The translations under genes and the position numbers were made by a program. From contig JAPPKD010000369.1 in assembly GCA_028820215.1 (NCBI GenBank), positions 1 through 25,164 on the forward strand: a stretch of DNA of 25,164 nt, given 5' to 3'. Source of the stretch: Spirochaetaceae bacterium. Lineage in GTDB: Bacteria; Spirochaetota; Spirochaetia; SZUA-6; Bin103. This document shows positions 14,348-21,443 of the stretch, piece by piece. Under the pieces are notes generated by a model. The model had not been told where the DNA came from, did not search any database, and saw only the letters and a list, made by a program, of their open reading frames with translations. Numbering within the stretch: position 1 is the first letter of the stretch; each line of letters opens with the position of its first letter.

Positions 14348-14896
14348 TCAATCGCCATCGCCGCTCTTGTCTTCGGTGGCGCCAGAGATGCGTCTCTGCA
14401 CCTCTTCCGGGGTCAGGCGCGGAGCTTCCTCCACCGTAATTTCGGCCGACTCCTCGACGAACACGCCGATCACCTTGCCCACCGAGGTGTCGGCCACCCG
14501 GATCGTGTCCACGCCGGGCGGCTTGAAGCGGCTGACGGCGTAGACGGCGTACTCGACCTCGGCCGCTCCGTCGCGGTCGGTCTTCACCCGCTGCCGCGTC
14601 ATCTGTCCGAAGCCGTCCACGTACAGGACCAGCACGTGATCGGGCAGCGGCACCCCGTCGGTATCGCTGACCCGGATGTGCACCTGCGCGCGATCGAATC
14701 CGTTGCCCGGCAGCCGGTCGGGAGACACCGAGATGTCGATATTCACGACGCGGTTCGAGTCGATGAGCCAGAACACGGCCAGCACCGCGGCCGGCACCGC
14801 CAGCCACAGCAGCTTGATCAGGAACCTGGCGGCCGCTCCGCTGCGGACGTCGGTCCCGGCGCCGGGCTCTCCCGGACGATCAGAACTTGAGGGCAC
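14348..14896 (-). CDS. Membrane-anchored Ig-like accessory protein of the sugar ABC operon
   Basis: 182 aa from GTG 14896, which overlaps the end of the upstream permease by 17 bases, so it is cotranslated with the transporter. Residues 24-45 form one membrane helix after a short polar N-terminus (signal anchor), placing the rest outside the cytoplasm. Residues ~50-148 (VNIDISVSPDRLPGNGFDRA, DGVPLPDHVLVLY, DRDGAAEVEYAVY, DTIRVADTSVGKVIG) match the pattern of invasin/Big-1-type Ig-like domains. The C-terminus is acidic and likely disordered. It could hold or scaffold the binding protein or sense substrate at the membrane; this is inference. The start codon is the first in frame after the permease's last stop-frame codons. 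Confidence 0.75.
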   Translation of the reverse strand: MPSSSDRPGEPGAGTDVRSGAAARFLIKLLWLAVPAAVLAVFWLIDSNRVVNIDISVSPDRLPGNGFDRAQVHIRVSDTDGVPLPDHVLVLYVDGFGQMTRQRVKTDRDGAAEVEYAVYAVSRFKPPGVDTIRVADTSVGKVIGVFVEESAEITVEEAPRLTPEEVQRRISGATEDKSGDGD

Positions 14897-15713
14897 CGGA
14901 CAGCAACCCTTCCACGTAGTACTTCGAGCCGAACATGAACACCAGGATCAGGGGTAGGGAGCCGAACACGTAGCCGGCGAACATCGGCCCGTACTGTCCG
15001 GAGAACTCGGTCGTGAGCGCCCAGATTCCTACCGACAGCACCTGCTTGGTGTAGTCCGTGATCGTCACGCTCGGCCAGATCAGGTCGTTCCAGATGTCGA
15101 CCAGCTTCATTACCGCCAGCGTCGCCAGGATCGGCTTGGACAGCGGCAATACGATGTGCCAGTAGGTGCGGAAGTCGCCGCAGCCGTCGATGCGCGCCGA
15201 CTCGAACAGGTCTCCCGGCAGTCCCTCCAGGTAGGTGCGCATCAGGAAGATGCCCAGCACCTGGTGGATGGCCGTCCACGGCAGGATCAGCACCCAGCGC
15301 GTGTTCAAGAGCCCCAGTCCCTTGACGATCATGAACTGCGGCACCAGCGTCAGGATGGTCGGAATCATCAGCAGCGAGAAGATCATGTAGAACAGGATCT
15401 CCTTGCCCGGGAACTTGAGGCGGGCGAAGATGTAGCCGGTGAACGACGACAGCACCAGCACCGCGACGATCGTGATCACGCCGTTGACGGTCGTGTTCAC
15501 CAGGTAGCCGATCACCGCCACCGCGGCCCGCCGGTAGGTCCAGAACCACAACGGAAAGCTCGGCCCGAAGCGGTTGTAGATGAACTGCAGCTCGTCCTTG
15601 ACCGAGATGGACAGCGTCATGAAGAACGGATAGAGCACCAGCACGAACAGCAGCGCGAACGCGCCGTGGATGACGATCTGGCCGGCCCGCTCCCGGGAGG
15701 TCATGACCGTCAT
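14880..15713 (-). CDS. Carbohydrate ABC transporter permease, MalG/UgpE type (CUT1)
   Basis: 277 aa with six predicted membrane helices, starting after a short cytoplasmic tail (first helix ~13-36). The cytoplasmic EAA loop that docks the ATPase is ESARIDGCGDFRTYWHIVLP (171-190). The length matches MalG-like proteins. ATG 15713 lies one base after the upstream permease's stop; a second ATG three codons later is possible. It pairs with the 310-aa permease to form the channel for an imported sugar. No ATPase gene is in the operon, so a shared MsmK/UgpC-type ATPase from elsewhere is presumably used. Confidence 0.96.
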   Translation of the reverse strand: MTVMTSRERAGQIVIHGAFALLFVLVLYPFFMTLSISVKDELQFIYNRFGPSFPLWFWTYRRAAVAVIGYLVNTTVNGVITIVAVLVLSSFTGYIFARLKFPGKEILFYMIFSLLMIPTILTLVPQFMIVKGLGLLNTRWVLILPWTAIHQVLGIFLMRTYLEGLPGDLFESARIDGCGDFRTYWHIVLPLSKPILATLAVMKLVDIWNDLIWPSVTITDYTKQVLSVGIWALTTEFSGQYGPMFAGYVFGSLPLILVFMFGSKYYVEGLLSGALKF

Positions 15714-15714
15714 C

Positions 15715-16647
15715 TCACGCCCCCGGATCGCTCTTGATGAAGCGGGCGTTGACGATCGTCAGGATCAGGATCAGGGCGAACAGCGCCACGCCGATGGCGC
15801 TGGCGTAGCCCATGCGCTGGTAGGCGAACGCCTCCTGGTACATGTGCAGACCGGGCACCATGGTCGAGTAACCCGGCCCGCCGTTGGTCAGCACGAGGTT
15901 GATCTCGTACCCCTTCATGCTGTCGATGATGCCGACCACCAGGAAGAACTTGATCTGCCCCCGGATCAGGGGGATGTCGATGCGGCGGATGCGCTGCAGG
16001 CCGGTGACGCCGTCCAGCCGCGCCGCGTCGAGCACGGAGTCGCTGATCCCGATCAGCCCGGCGTAGTAGATGAGCACCGCCGTCCCCGACACCCAGGGAA
16101 ACCCCAGCACCATGATCGAGAACAGCGCGGTGCGCGGCTCGCCCAGCCAGTTGAACCGCAGGAAGTCCAGGCCCATCACGGTGAAGATCGAGTTGAGCAG
16201 CCCGACGTTGGGCTCGTAGATGAACTTCCAGATGAACCAGATCACCACGCCGGGCACGACCAGCGGCACCAGCAGGATGATGCGGTAGTAGTAGCGGGCG
16301 CGGGAGTTGCGAATGGCGAACAGCATCTCGGCGATGACGATGGGAACGATGATGCTCTTGACCAGCACTCCGAACGCGGTGAGCTGCATCAGGTTGAGGA
16401 ACGACGCCCCGAATATCTCGTCGGAGAACATCCGCGCGAAATTGTCGAAGCCGACGAACGTGGAGCTCCCGGCGTAGTTCCAGTCGAAGAAGGAATGGTA
16501 GATCGCCGACAGCGCCGGGTAATAGGCGATCAGCAGCACCAGCGCCAGAGACGGCAGCAGCATCGCGTAGATCGGGCCGGCCTTGCCGATGCGGCGCAGC
16601 AGTCCCTGGTTCGGCAGGGCGCGCCCGCGCAACTCAACTGGCTTCAT
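15715..16647 (-). CDS. Carbohydrate ABC transporter permease, MalF/UgpA type (CUT1)
   Basis: 310 aa with about six membrane helices, the first at ~24-50. The EAA loop reads LDAARLDGVTGLQRIRRIDI (206-225), and LTNGGPGYSTMV (253-264) is the conserved late loop of this subfamily. It follows the binding-protein gene by 102 bases that contain a strong hairpin, and precedes the second permease by one base. No good SD precedes ATG 16647, so translation may be lower than for the binding protein. It forms the membrane channel with the second permease. Confidence 0.96.
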   Translation of the reverse strand: MKPVELRGRALPNQGLLRRIGKAGPIYAMLLPSLALVLLIAYYPALSAIYHSFFDWNYAGSSTFVGFDNFARMFSDEIFGASFLNLMQLTAFGVLVKSIIVPIVIAEMLFAIRNSRARYYYRIILLVPLVVPGVVIWFIWKFIYEPNVGLLNSIFTVMGLDFLRFNWLGEPRTALFSIMVLGFPWVSGTAVLIYYAGLIGISDSVLDAARLDGVTGLQRIRRIDIPLIRGQIKFFLVVGIIDSMKGYEINLVLTNGGPGYSTMVPGLHMYQEAFAYQRMGYASAIGVALFALILILTIVNARFIKSDPGA

Positions 16648-16679
16648 GTCGCTGGTACCGGCGCAGCCGGGTGAATAAG

Positions 16680-16715
16680 GAGCGGCAGCGACCGCAGCGT
16701 GCGTCGCTGCCGCTC
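16680..16715 (-). ncRNA. Intercistronic hairpin between binding-protein and permease genes
   Basis: AGCGGCAGCGAC (16681-16692) and GTCGCTGCCGCT (16703-16714) pair perfectly around a 10-base loop, and G16680-C16715 extends the stem to 13 bp. In the transcript it follows the binding-protein stop by ~35 bases and precedes the permease start by ~33, with a broken U-stretch (CCUUAUUC) after it. Such elements act as partial terminators or block 3'-exonucleases, keeping binding-protein mRNA in excess over the permeases. Confidence 0.65.
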
Positions 16716-16749
16716 TCTGGCGTTCCGGATGATCCGCGGCCGGGTCAGG

Positions 16750-18348
16750 TTACCACTTGGAGGTGTCGTAGCCGTACTGCGCCAAGGCGCGCTCGACGTT
16801 GGCCTCCTGGATCTTGCGCCACTCCTCGTGGAATTCCTCTTCGGAGATCTGGTCGTTGCGGTACTGGATGGACAGGCGCGTCATCTTCGACTCCGCCTCG
16901 GCGTCGGTGCCGAGCGGCGGGGCGCCCACGGCCATCTCCCCGATGGCGCGGCCGGGCGCGCTCACGACGATGCTCCACGCTCCGGGCGACGGGATATCGG
17001 CGACGATCTCGAAGCCCGGCGGGTAGGCGGCGCCCTGCACCGACGGGATCAGGTTGCCGGCCTCGTTGATGTACAGCTCGTTGGCCTCCGGCGTGGTGAT
17101 GAACTGCAGCCACTTCACCGTGCGGTCGAGCAGCTCCGGATCGTCGGTCGCGTCGGCCATGATGCCGACCATCGGCTTGCCGACCCACATGAAGTCGCCC
17201 TGGTAGGCGATGCCGGCGTTGACGATCGGCGTCGCCGCGGTGCTCACCAGCGGTTCCTCCTCCGGCTGTATCACCGGGATCGGCATGATGCCGATGTCGA
17301 ACGGGCGCTGCGGATCGTTGATGTCGGCGGAGACGTCCTTGGCGAAGGCGCCCTTCATGGCCACCTTGCCGGACCGCCACAGGCTGAGCTTCTGGTCCGC
17401 GTCGAGCGTGTCCCAGCCCGGCGCGTAGTAACCGGCCATCTCCTTGGCGTAGCGCCACCACGTCACGGCATGGGGGTCGTTCGCGGTCAGCAGCTCGTTC
17501 TGCTGAAAGGCGCGGATAGTCTCCTCCCGTTGGACGCTGTCGCGCATGCGGCCGCCGGGCACCCGCCATGCCATCGGCAGCGACGCCGCCTCGATGAGGG
17601 AGTCGGCCATGATCGGGTGGATGGTCAGGTGCGCGGCGATGACCACGTTGTGTTGCGGCAGGTACGGGATGTAGCCGGCTTCCTGGAGCTGCTGCCAAAC
17701 CGCGATCAGATCGCCGTAGCCGCCCAGCTCCATGTCCGGGTCGAGGCCGGCGTCCTCGAAGGCGGCGCGGTTGACGATGAAGAACTGCCCGAACGGCTCC
17801 ATCGACAGCGGGAACATGTAGCGGTTGTCCGGGTTCGGGTCGTTGGTCCAGGTGTCCTGGAACCACTGGAACCAGAACGCCGGATCGCCGGTGTTGAGCA
17901 GGTCAAGCCAGCGCTCGTTGCCCGGGACGAACGGATTGGGCGCCTCCAGGTAGGGCGCCAGGTTCACCCACCACTCGGGAGTGGTGCCACCCTCCATCTG
18001 CGTGAGCAGCGGATCGATGCCTATCTGCGGCAGATCGTCGTTGGCGCGCTTGGTCGCGTACCACTGCGAGAGCCCGGCGCGGTCCATGGGCGGATAACGC
18101 AGGAAGACGATCTCCGTGTCCGGGTGCATCTCCTCGAACTCCGCCTTGAGCGTGGCCATGGCCGTGCGCACGATCGGCTGCTCGGCGGTCGGCGTGGTGT
18201 TCTCCGTCGGCGTGAGGTCCCACAGGCCGTCGTGGCCGTCGATGAGCATGATCTGCACCTGGTAGGTGGCTTCCTCCTCCTCGACGCCGGTGGCAAAGAC
18301 CGGCAGCGCGAGCGCGCAGATCAGAACCGCGATGAAGAACCGTTTCAT
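16750..18348 (-). CDS. Extracellular solute-binding protein of a sugar ABC transporter
   Basis: 532 aa from ATG 18348 with a strong AGGAGG SD five bases upstream. Residues 1-20 are a signal peptide (MKRFFIAVLICALALPVFAT) followed by an acidic GVEEEE, the leader style of spirochaete binding proteins; no lipobox Cys is present. The mature part follows the type-1 pattern of CUT1 binding proteins, e.g. WRSGKVAMKGAF and a late TVKWLQFITTPEANELYINE segment. At 532 aa it is ~100 residues longer than usual. It captures a carbohydrate outside the membrane for the two permeases downstream. It is first in the operon; the toxin gene ends 85 bases upstream on the same strand. The sugar is not predictable. 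Confidence 0.94.
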   Translation of the reverse strand: MKRFFIAVLICALALPVFATGVEEEEATYQVQIMLIDGHDGLWDLTPTENTTPTAEQPIVRTAMATLKAEFEEMHPDTEIVFLRYPPMDRAGLSQWYATKRANDDLPQIGIDPLLTQMEGGTTPEWWVNLAPYLEAPNPFVPGNERWLDLLNTGDPAFWFQWFQDTWTNDPNPDNRYMFPLSMEPFGQFFIVNRAAFEDAGLDPDMELGGYGDLIAVWQQLQEAGYIPYLPQHNVVIAAHLTIHPIMADSLIEAASLPMAWRVPGGRMRDSVQREETIRAFQQNELLTANDPHAVTWWRYAKEMAGYYAPGWDTLDADQKLSLWRSGKVAMKGAFAKDVSADINDPQRPFDIGIMPIPVIQPEEEPLVSTAATPIVNAGIAYQGDFMWVGKPMVGIMADATDDPELLDRTVKWLQFITTPEANELYINEAGNLIPSVQGAAYPPGFEIVADIPSPGAWSIVVSAPGRAIGEMAVGAPPLGTDAEAESKMTRLSIQYRNDQISEEEFHEEWRKIQEANVERALAQYGYDTSKW

Positions 18349-18350
18349 GA

Positions 18351-18360
18351 CTCCCTCCTC
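18351..18360 (-). promoter_or_regulatory. Strong Shine-Dalgarno of the binding-protein gene
   Basis: On the minus strand GAGGAGGGAG stands two bases before the ATG at 18348, with AGGAGG at a 5-base spacing. This is much stronger than the sites of the downstream permeases, fitting high production of the binding protein relative to them. Confidence 0.65.
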
Positions 18361-18433
18361 GAGGTGGTCGATTCGTCGGTGACGACTTCACGTCGCCGTA
18401 ATCCGATGATCGTGGGCGGACAATGCTGCGCGG

Positions 18434-18859
18434 TCAAGTCGAGGGGCGGCGCCGTGAGTCCCGGACATGGTCCAGGAACTCGCGTGGGAGCAACACGCGC
18501 ATACCTGGAAGCTGCTCGTTCGGAAAGTGCCTGCGGTTGCCGGTCACCAGACAATCGGCGCCGGCAGCGGTCGCCACCTCGACGAACATCGCGTCCGCGG
18601 CGTCCGGCAGCGCGATTCCGAGGTCCTCCGCCAACACGGGCTCTCCCATCGCTTCGATGAGGTCCAGGACCTCGGCCACCCGGTCTCCGTCGAAGGAGAA
18701 CCTGCTCCGTGTCAGCACGTCCCGGTACTCCGCCAAGATGCGCTCATCGAAGCAGACCGTGACCCCGCCCGCCAGAATGGACCGCAGAATCGCGCCGGGC
18801 GGACCGCTCGGTGAGATGAATCCCGCTACCAGGACGTTGGTGTCGAGTACGATCCTCAA
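18434..18859 (-). CDS. PIN-domain toxin (VapC-like ribonuclease)
   Basis: 141 aa. The PIN acidic residues are in place: D6 (VLDTNVL), E44 (ILAEYRDV), D86 and D89 (LPDAADAMFVEVA), with TGNRRHFP (107-113) as the conserved end motif. Proteins of this type are metal-dependent RNases acting as toxins. The start is TTG 18859, which overlaps the antitoxin stop by 4 bases (TTGA); no ATG or GTG is available that keeps the first Asp strand, so coupled translation is likely. It ends 85 bases upstream of the sugar-binding-protein gene on the same strand, so read-through is possible. Confidence 0.9.
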   Translation of the reverse strand: MRIVLDTNVLVAGFISPSGPPGAILRSILAGGVTVCFDERILAEYRDVLTRSRFSFDGDRVAEVLDLIEAMGEPVLAEDLGIALPDAADAMFVEVATAAGADCLVTGNRRHFPNEQLPGMRVLLPREFLDHVRDSRRRPST

Positions 18860-19146
18860 GCCGAGTCGCGGCGTCTGCGCGTCGCCTGGATCTCGGCGTC
18901 GATGTCTTCGTTCGACAGCCGGTCGAGACCGCGTCGTGCCGCATCCCGCTGAATCGTGCGAAGCGCGTCACGAGCCCGATGCCGCCGGATCTCGGCAAGC
19001 GAGCGTTCCAACGAGTCCTCATCCGTGGCGCTCAGGATCGCGATCGGCTTGCCATGATTCGTCACGACCAGATCCCGTTCCTGCGCGAGGTCTCGCCAGA
19101 GTTGCGACGTACGGCTGCGAAGCTCACGGACGGAAACGAACTTCAT
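18856..19146 (-). CDS. Phd/YefM-type antitoxin
   Basis: 96 aa from ATG 19146, with GAGGG about 9 bases upstream; the frame is open to 19290 but only this start gives the family N-terminus MKFVSVRELRSRTSQL. KFVSVRELR and VVTNHGKPIAIL (27-38) are the Phd/YefM DNA-binding and dimer fold. The C-terminal half is basic and charged and would wrap the toxin. Phd-type antitoxins autoregulate their operon. It is paired with the PIN toxin by a 4-base overlap. Phd with a PIN partner is a common non-canonical mix. Confidence 0.9.
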   Translation of the reverse strand: MKFVSVRELRSRTSQLWRDLAQERDLVVTNHGKPIAILSATDEDSLERSLAEIRRHRARDALRTIQRDAARRGLDRLSNEDIDAEIQATRRRRDSA

Positions 19147-19298
19147 CGCGTCTTCCCTCGCTGCATCACAATTGCGTCCCATATCATCGACACAGTTACG
19201 CACACAGATCAACCCCTGCATTGCCGCGAAGCGGGCGCTGCAGGCGGATGTCGTGCGTCCGTTGACAGTGATCTGCTGCCCCGAAACCATGGTGGCGA

Positions 19299-20285
19299 AT
19301 GTTGATCTACCTCCTGCGGCGCGTTCTGATCATCATTCCGACGTTGCTGGCGGTGTCCATCGTCGCCTTCCTCGTCATTCAGGCACCGCCGGGCGACTTC
19401 CTCACCGTGTACATCGGCCAGCTCGAATCCCGCGGCGAGCAGGTGGCCGACGACCAGGCGCAGGCGTTACGCAAGCGCTGGGGCCTGGATCAACCGCTCT
19501 CCGTTCAGTACTTCAAGTGGCTGCGCAGCATGCTCCGCGGCAACATGGGATTCTCCATGGCCTACAACAGGCCGGTGACGGCGCTCATCGCTGAACGGCT
19601 GCCGTGGAGCGTTACCATCTCACTGGCCGCCTTGTTCATCGTCTACCTGATCGGGCTTCCGGTGGGGATGATCTCGGCCATTCACCAGTACTCGGTGCGC
19701 GACTACGTGTTCACGGTCATCGGCTTCCTTGGGCTTGCGATACCCAACTTTCTGTTCGCTCTGGTCCTCCTCTGGGGGTCCTATCAGCTTACGGGAAGGG
19801 TCGCCGTGGGCTTGTTCTCGCAGGAGTATCAGCTCGCTCCGTGGAGCTTCGCCAAGCTGCTTGATCTGCTCAAGCACGTCTTGATGCCGGCCCTGATCGT
19901 GGGCACGGCAGGCACCGCGTTCCTGATCCGTACGCTGCGCGCGAACCTGCTCGACGAGCTCAACAAGCAGTACGTGATGGTGGCCCGCTCCAAGGGCCTG
20001 TCGGAGCAGAAGGTGGTGTACAAGTACCCGTTCCGCATCGCGATCAACCCGGCGATCAGCACGCTCGGCTGGACGCTGCCGACGCTGGTGAGCGGCGAGC
20101 TGCTCACCTCGATGGTGCTCGGGATTCCGACGCTCGCCCCCATATTCCTTACTTCCCTGAGGACTCAGGACATGTTCCTGGCGGGCAGCATCGTCTTCGT
20201 GCTCAGCATACTGACCGTGCTCGGCACGCTGCTCTCGGATGTCCTGCTGGCGTTCCTGGATCCGAGAATGCGCGGAGCCGTGTGA
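19299..20285 (+). CDS. Peptide-type ABC transporter permease, DppB/OppB family
   Basis: 328 aa, six predicted membrane helices. It opens with the family-typical MLIYLLRRVLIIIPTLLAVS (1-20), then an extracytoplasmic loop with RWGLDQPLSVQY (60-71) and GNMGFSM (81-87). The EAA-like ATPase-docking loop is QYVMVARSKGLSEQKVVYKY (224-243). The stop overlaps the next permease's GTG by 4 bases. In this family substrates include peptides, opines and, in several lineages, oligosaccharides; the downstream glycosidase-like gene favours sugars. The binding protein usually expected next to it is missing from the window. Confidence 0.96.
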   Translation: MLIYLLRRVLIIIPTLLAVSIVAFLVIQAPPGDFLTVYIGQLESRGEQVADDQAQALRKRWGLDQPLSVQYFKWLRSMLRGNMGFSMAYNRPVTALIAERLPWSVTISLAALFIVYLIGLPVGMISAIHQYSVRDYVFTVIGFLGLAIPNFLFALVLLWGSYQLTGRVAVGLFSQEYQLAPWSFAKLLDLLKHVLMPALIVGTAGTAFLIRTLRANLLDELNKQYVMVARSKGLSEQKVVYKYPFRIAINPAISTLGWTLPTLVSGELLTSMVLGIPTLAPIFLTSLRTQDMFLAGSIVFVLSILTVLGTLLSDVLLAFLDPRMRGAV

Positions 20286-21427
20286 TCAGGATGCTCATGG
20301 GCGAACACCAAAGCCGTCGCAAGACACGGCGGACGCGCGACCAACGCTACGTCGTGGCGTCCCAGTGGCAGCTCACGGTCTGGCGCTTCCTGCGCCACAG
20401 GATGGCCGTGGCCGCCCTGGTGATTCTGGGGATATTCTACCTGGTCGTGGTCTTTGCCGAGTTCGTGGCTCCCTACGACCCCTACCACAACGACGCGAAG
20501 TATCTGCACGCGCCTCCGCAGCGGCTGCGCTTCATCGACGACCAGGGACGCCTGCACCTGCGGCCGTTCGTGTACGGTCTGAAGTCCGAGGTCGATCCGG
20601 TACGGATGGCGCTGGTGTTCGAGGTCGACACCTCGGCCAGGCATCCGCTGACGCTCTTCGTAAAGGGCGACCGGTACCGCATGTGGGGGCTGTTCGAGTC
20701 GCACCTTCATCTGTTCGGGGTACGCGAAGGAACCCTGTTCCTGCTCGGCGCCGACAGGATGGGGCGCGACCTGCTGACCCGCATCATCTACGGCGGCAGA
20801 ATCTCGCTCACCATCGGGCTGGTCGGCATCGCCATCAGCTTCGTGCTGGGAATCCTGATCGGCGGCATCTCCGGGTACTTCGGAGGCCTGGCGGACATGA
20901 CGATCCAGCGGATCATCGAGTTCATCCGCTCGATCCCGACGCTGCCGCTGTGGATGGCGCTGAGCCTGGCGCTGCCGCCGTACTGGTCGATCATCAAGGT
21001 CTACTTCGGAATCGTGATCATCCTCTCGCTGGTCGGCTGGACCGACCTCGCGCGCGTGGTACGGGGGCGCTTCCTGTCACTGAAAGAAGAAGACTTCGTG
21101 CAGGCGGCGCGGCTGAACGGCTGCAGCAGGGGACGCATCATCGCCCGCCACCTGCTGCCATCGTTCTACAGCTACGTCATCGCCTCACTCACGCTGTCGA
21201 TCCCGGGCATGATCATCGGCGAGACCTCGCTCAGCTTCATCGGGCTGGGGCTGCAGCCGCCGGCGATCAGTTGGGGCGTGCTGCTCAAGGAAGCGCAGCA
21301 CATCCGGGTACTGGCCAACGCCCCCTGGCTGCTGACGCCGAGCATCTTCGTGATCGTCGCGATCCTGGCGTTCAACTTCGTGGGCGACGGCCTGCGGGAC
21401 GCGGCGGATCCCTATACGGCCGTGTGA
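20282..21427 (+). CDS. Peptide-type ABC transporter permease, DppC/OppC family
   Basis: 381 aa from GTG 20282, overlapping the preceding permease's stop by 4 bases. The N-terminal helix is at ~40-60, followed by VAPYDPYHND. The conserved LLGADRMGRDLLTRIIYGGRISL begins at 154, and the EAA loop is EDFVQAARLNGCSRGRIIAR (270-289). It is ~80 residues longer than E. coli DppC; the excess is an extracytoplasmic insert between helix 1 and the LLGADRMGRD motif (~70-152), a trait of one subgroup of these permeases. It forms a heterodimer with the DppB-type partner. A GGAGG-led gene follows 16 bases downstream. Confidence 0.95.
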   Translation: MIRMLMGEHQSRRKTRRTRDQRYVVASQWQLTVWRFLRHRMAVAALVILGIFYLVVVFAEFVAPYDPYHNDAKYLHAPPQRLRFIDDQGRLHLRPFVYGLKSEVDPVRMALVFEVDTSARHPLTLFVKGDRYRMWGLFESHLHLFGVREGTLFLLGADRMGRDLLTRIIYGGRISLTIGLVGIAISFVLGILIGGISGYFGGLADMTIQRIIEFIRSIPTLPLWMALSLALPPYWSIIKVYFGIVIILSLVGWTDLARVVRGRFLSLKEEDFVQAARLNGCSRGRIIARHLLPSFYSYVIASLTLSIPGMIIGETSLSFIGLGLQPPAISWGVLLKEAQHIRVLANAPWLLTPSIFVIVAILAFNFVGDGLRDAADPYTAV

Positions 21428-21443
21428 AACTGGAGGAAAGACC

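Noticed and set aside
18378..18397. GGTGACG-ACTTCA-CGTCGCC inverted repeat upstream of the binding-protein gene
   Set aside because: Only 6 of 7 pairs match and no promoter elements are clear around it. It could be an operator, but evidence is too thin.
16699..18660. Long plus-strand open frame (653 codons)
   Set aside because: It is antisense to the solute-binding protein gene; composition is dominated by Arg, Val, His and Asp without domain motifs.
19262..19290. TTGACA with AACCAT 17 bases later, before the DppB-type gene
   Set aside because: The -35 is perfect but the -10 matches 3 of 6, and transcription would start about two bases before the ATG. A leaderless mRNA is possible but not supported.
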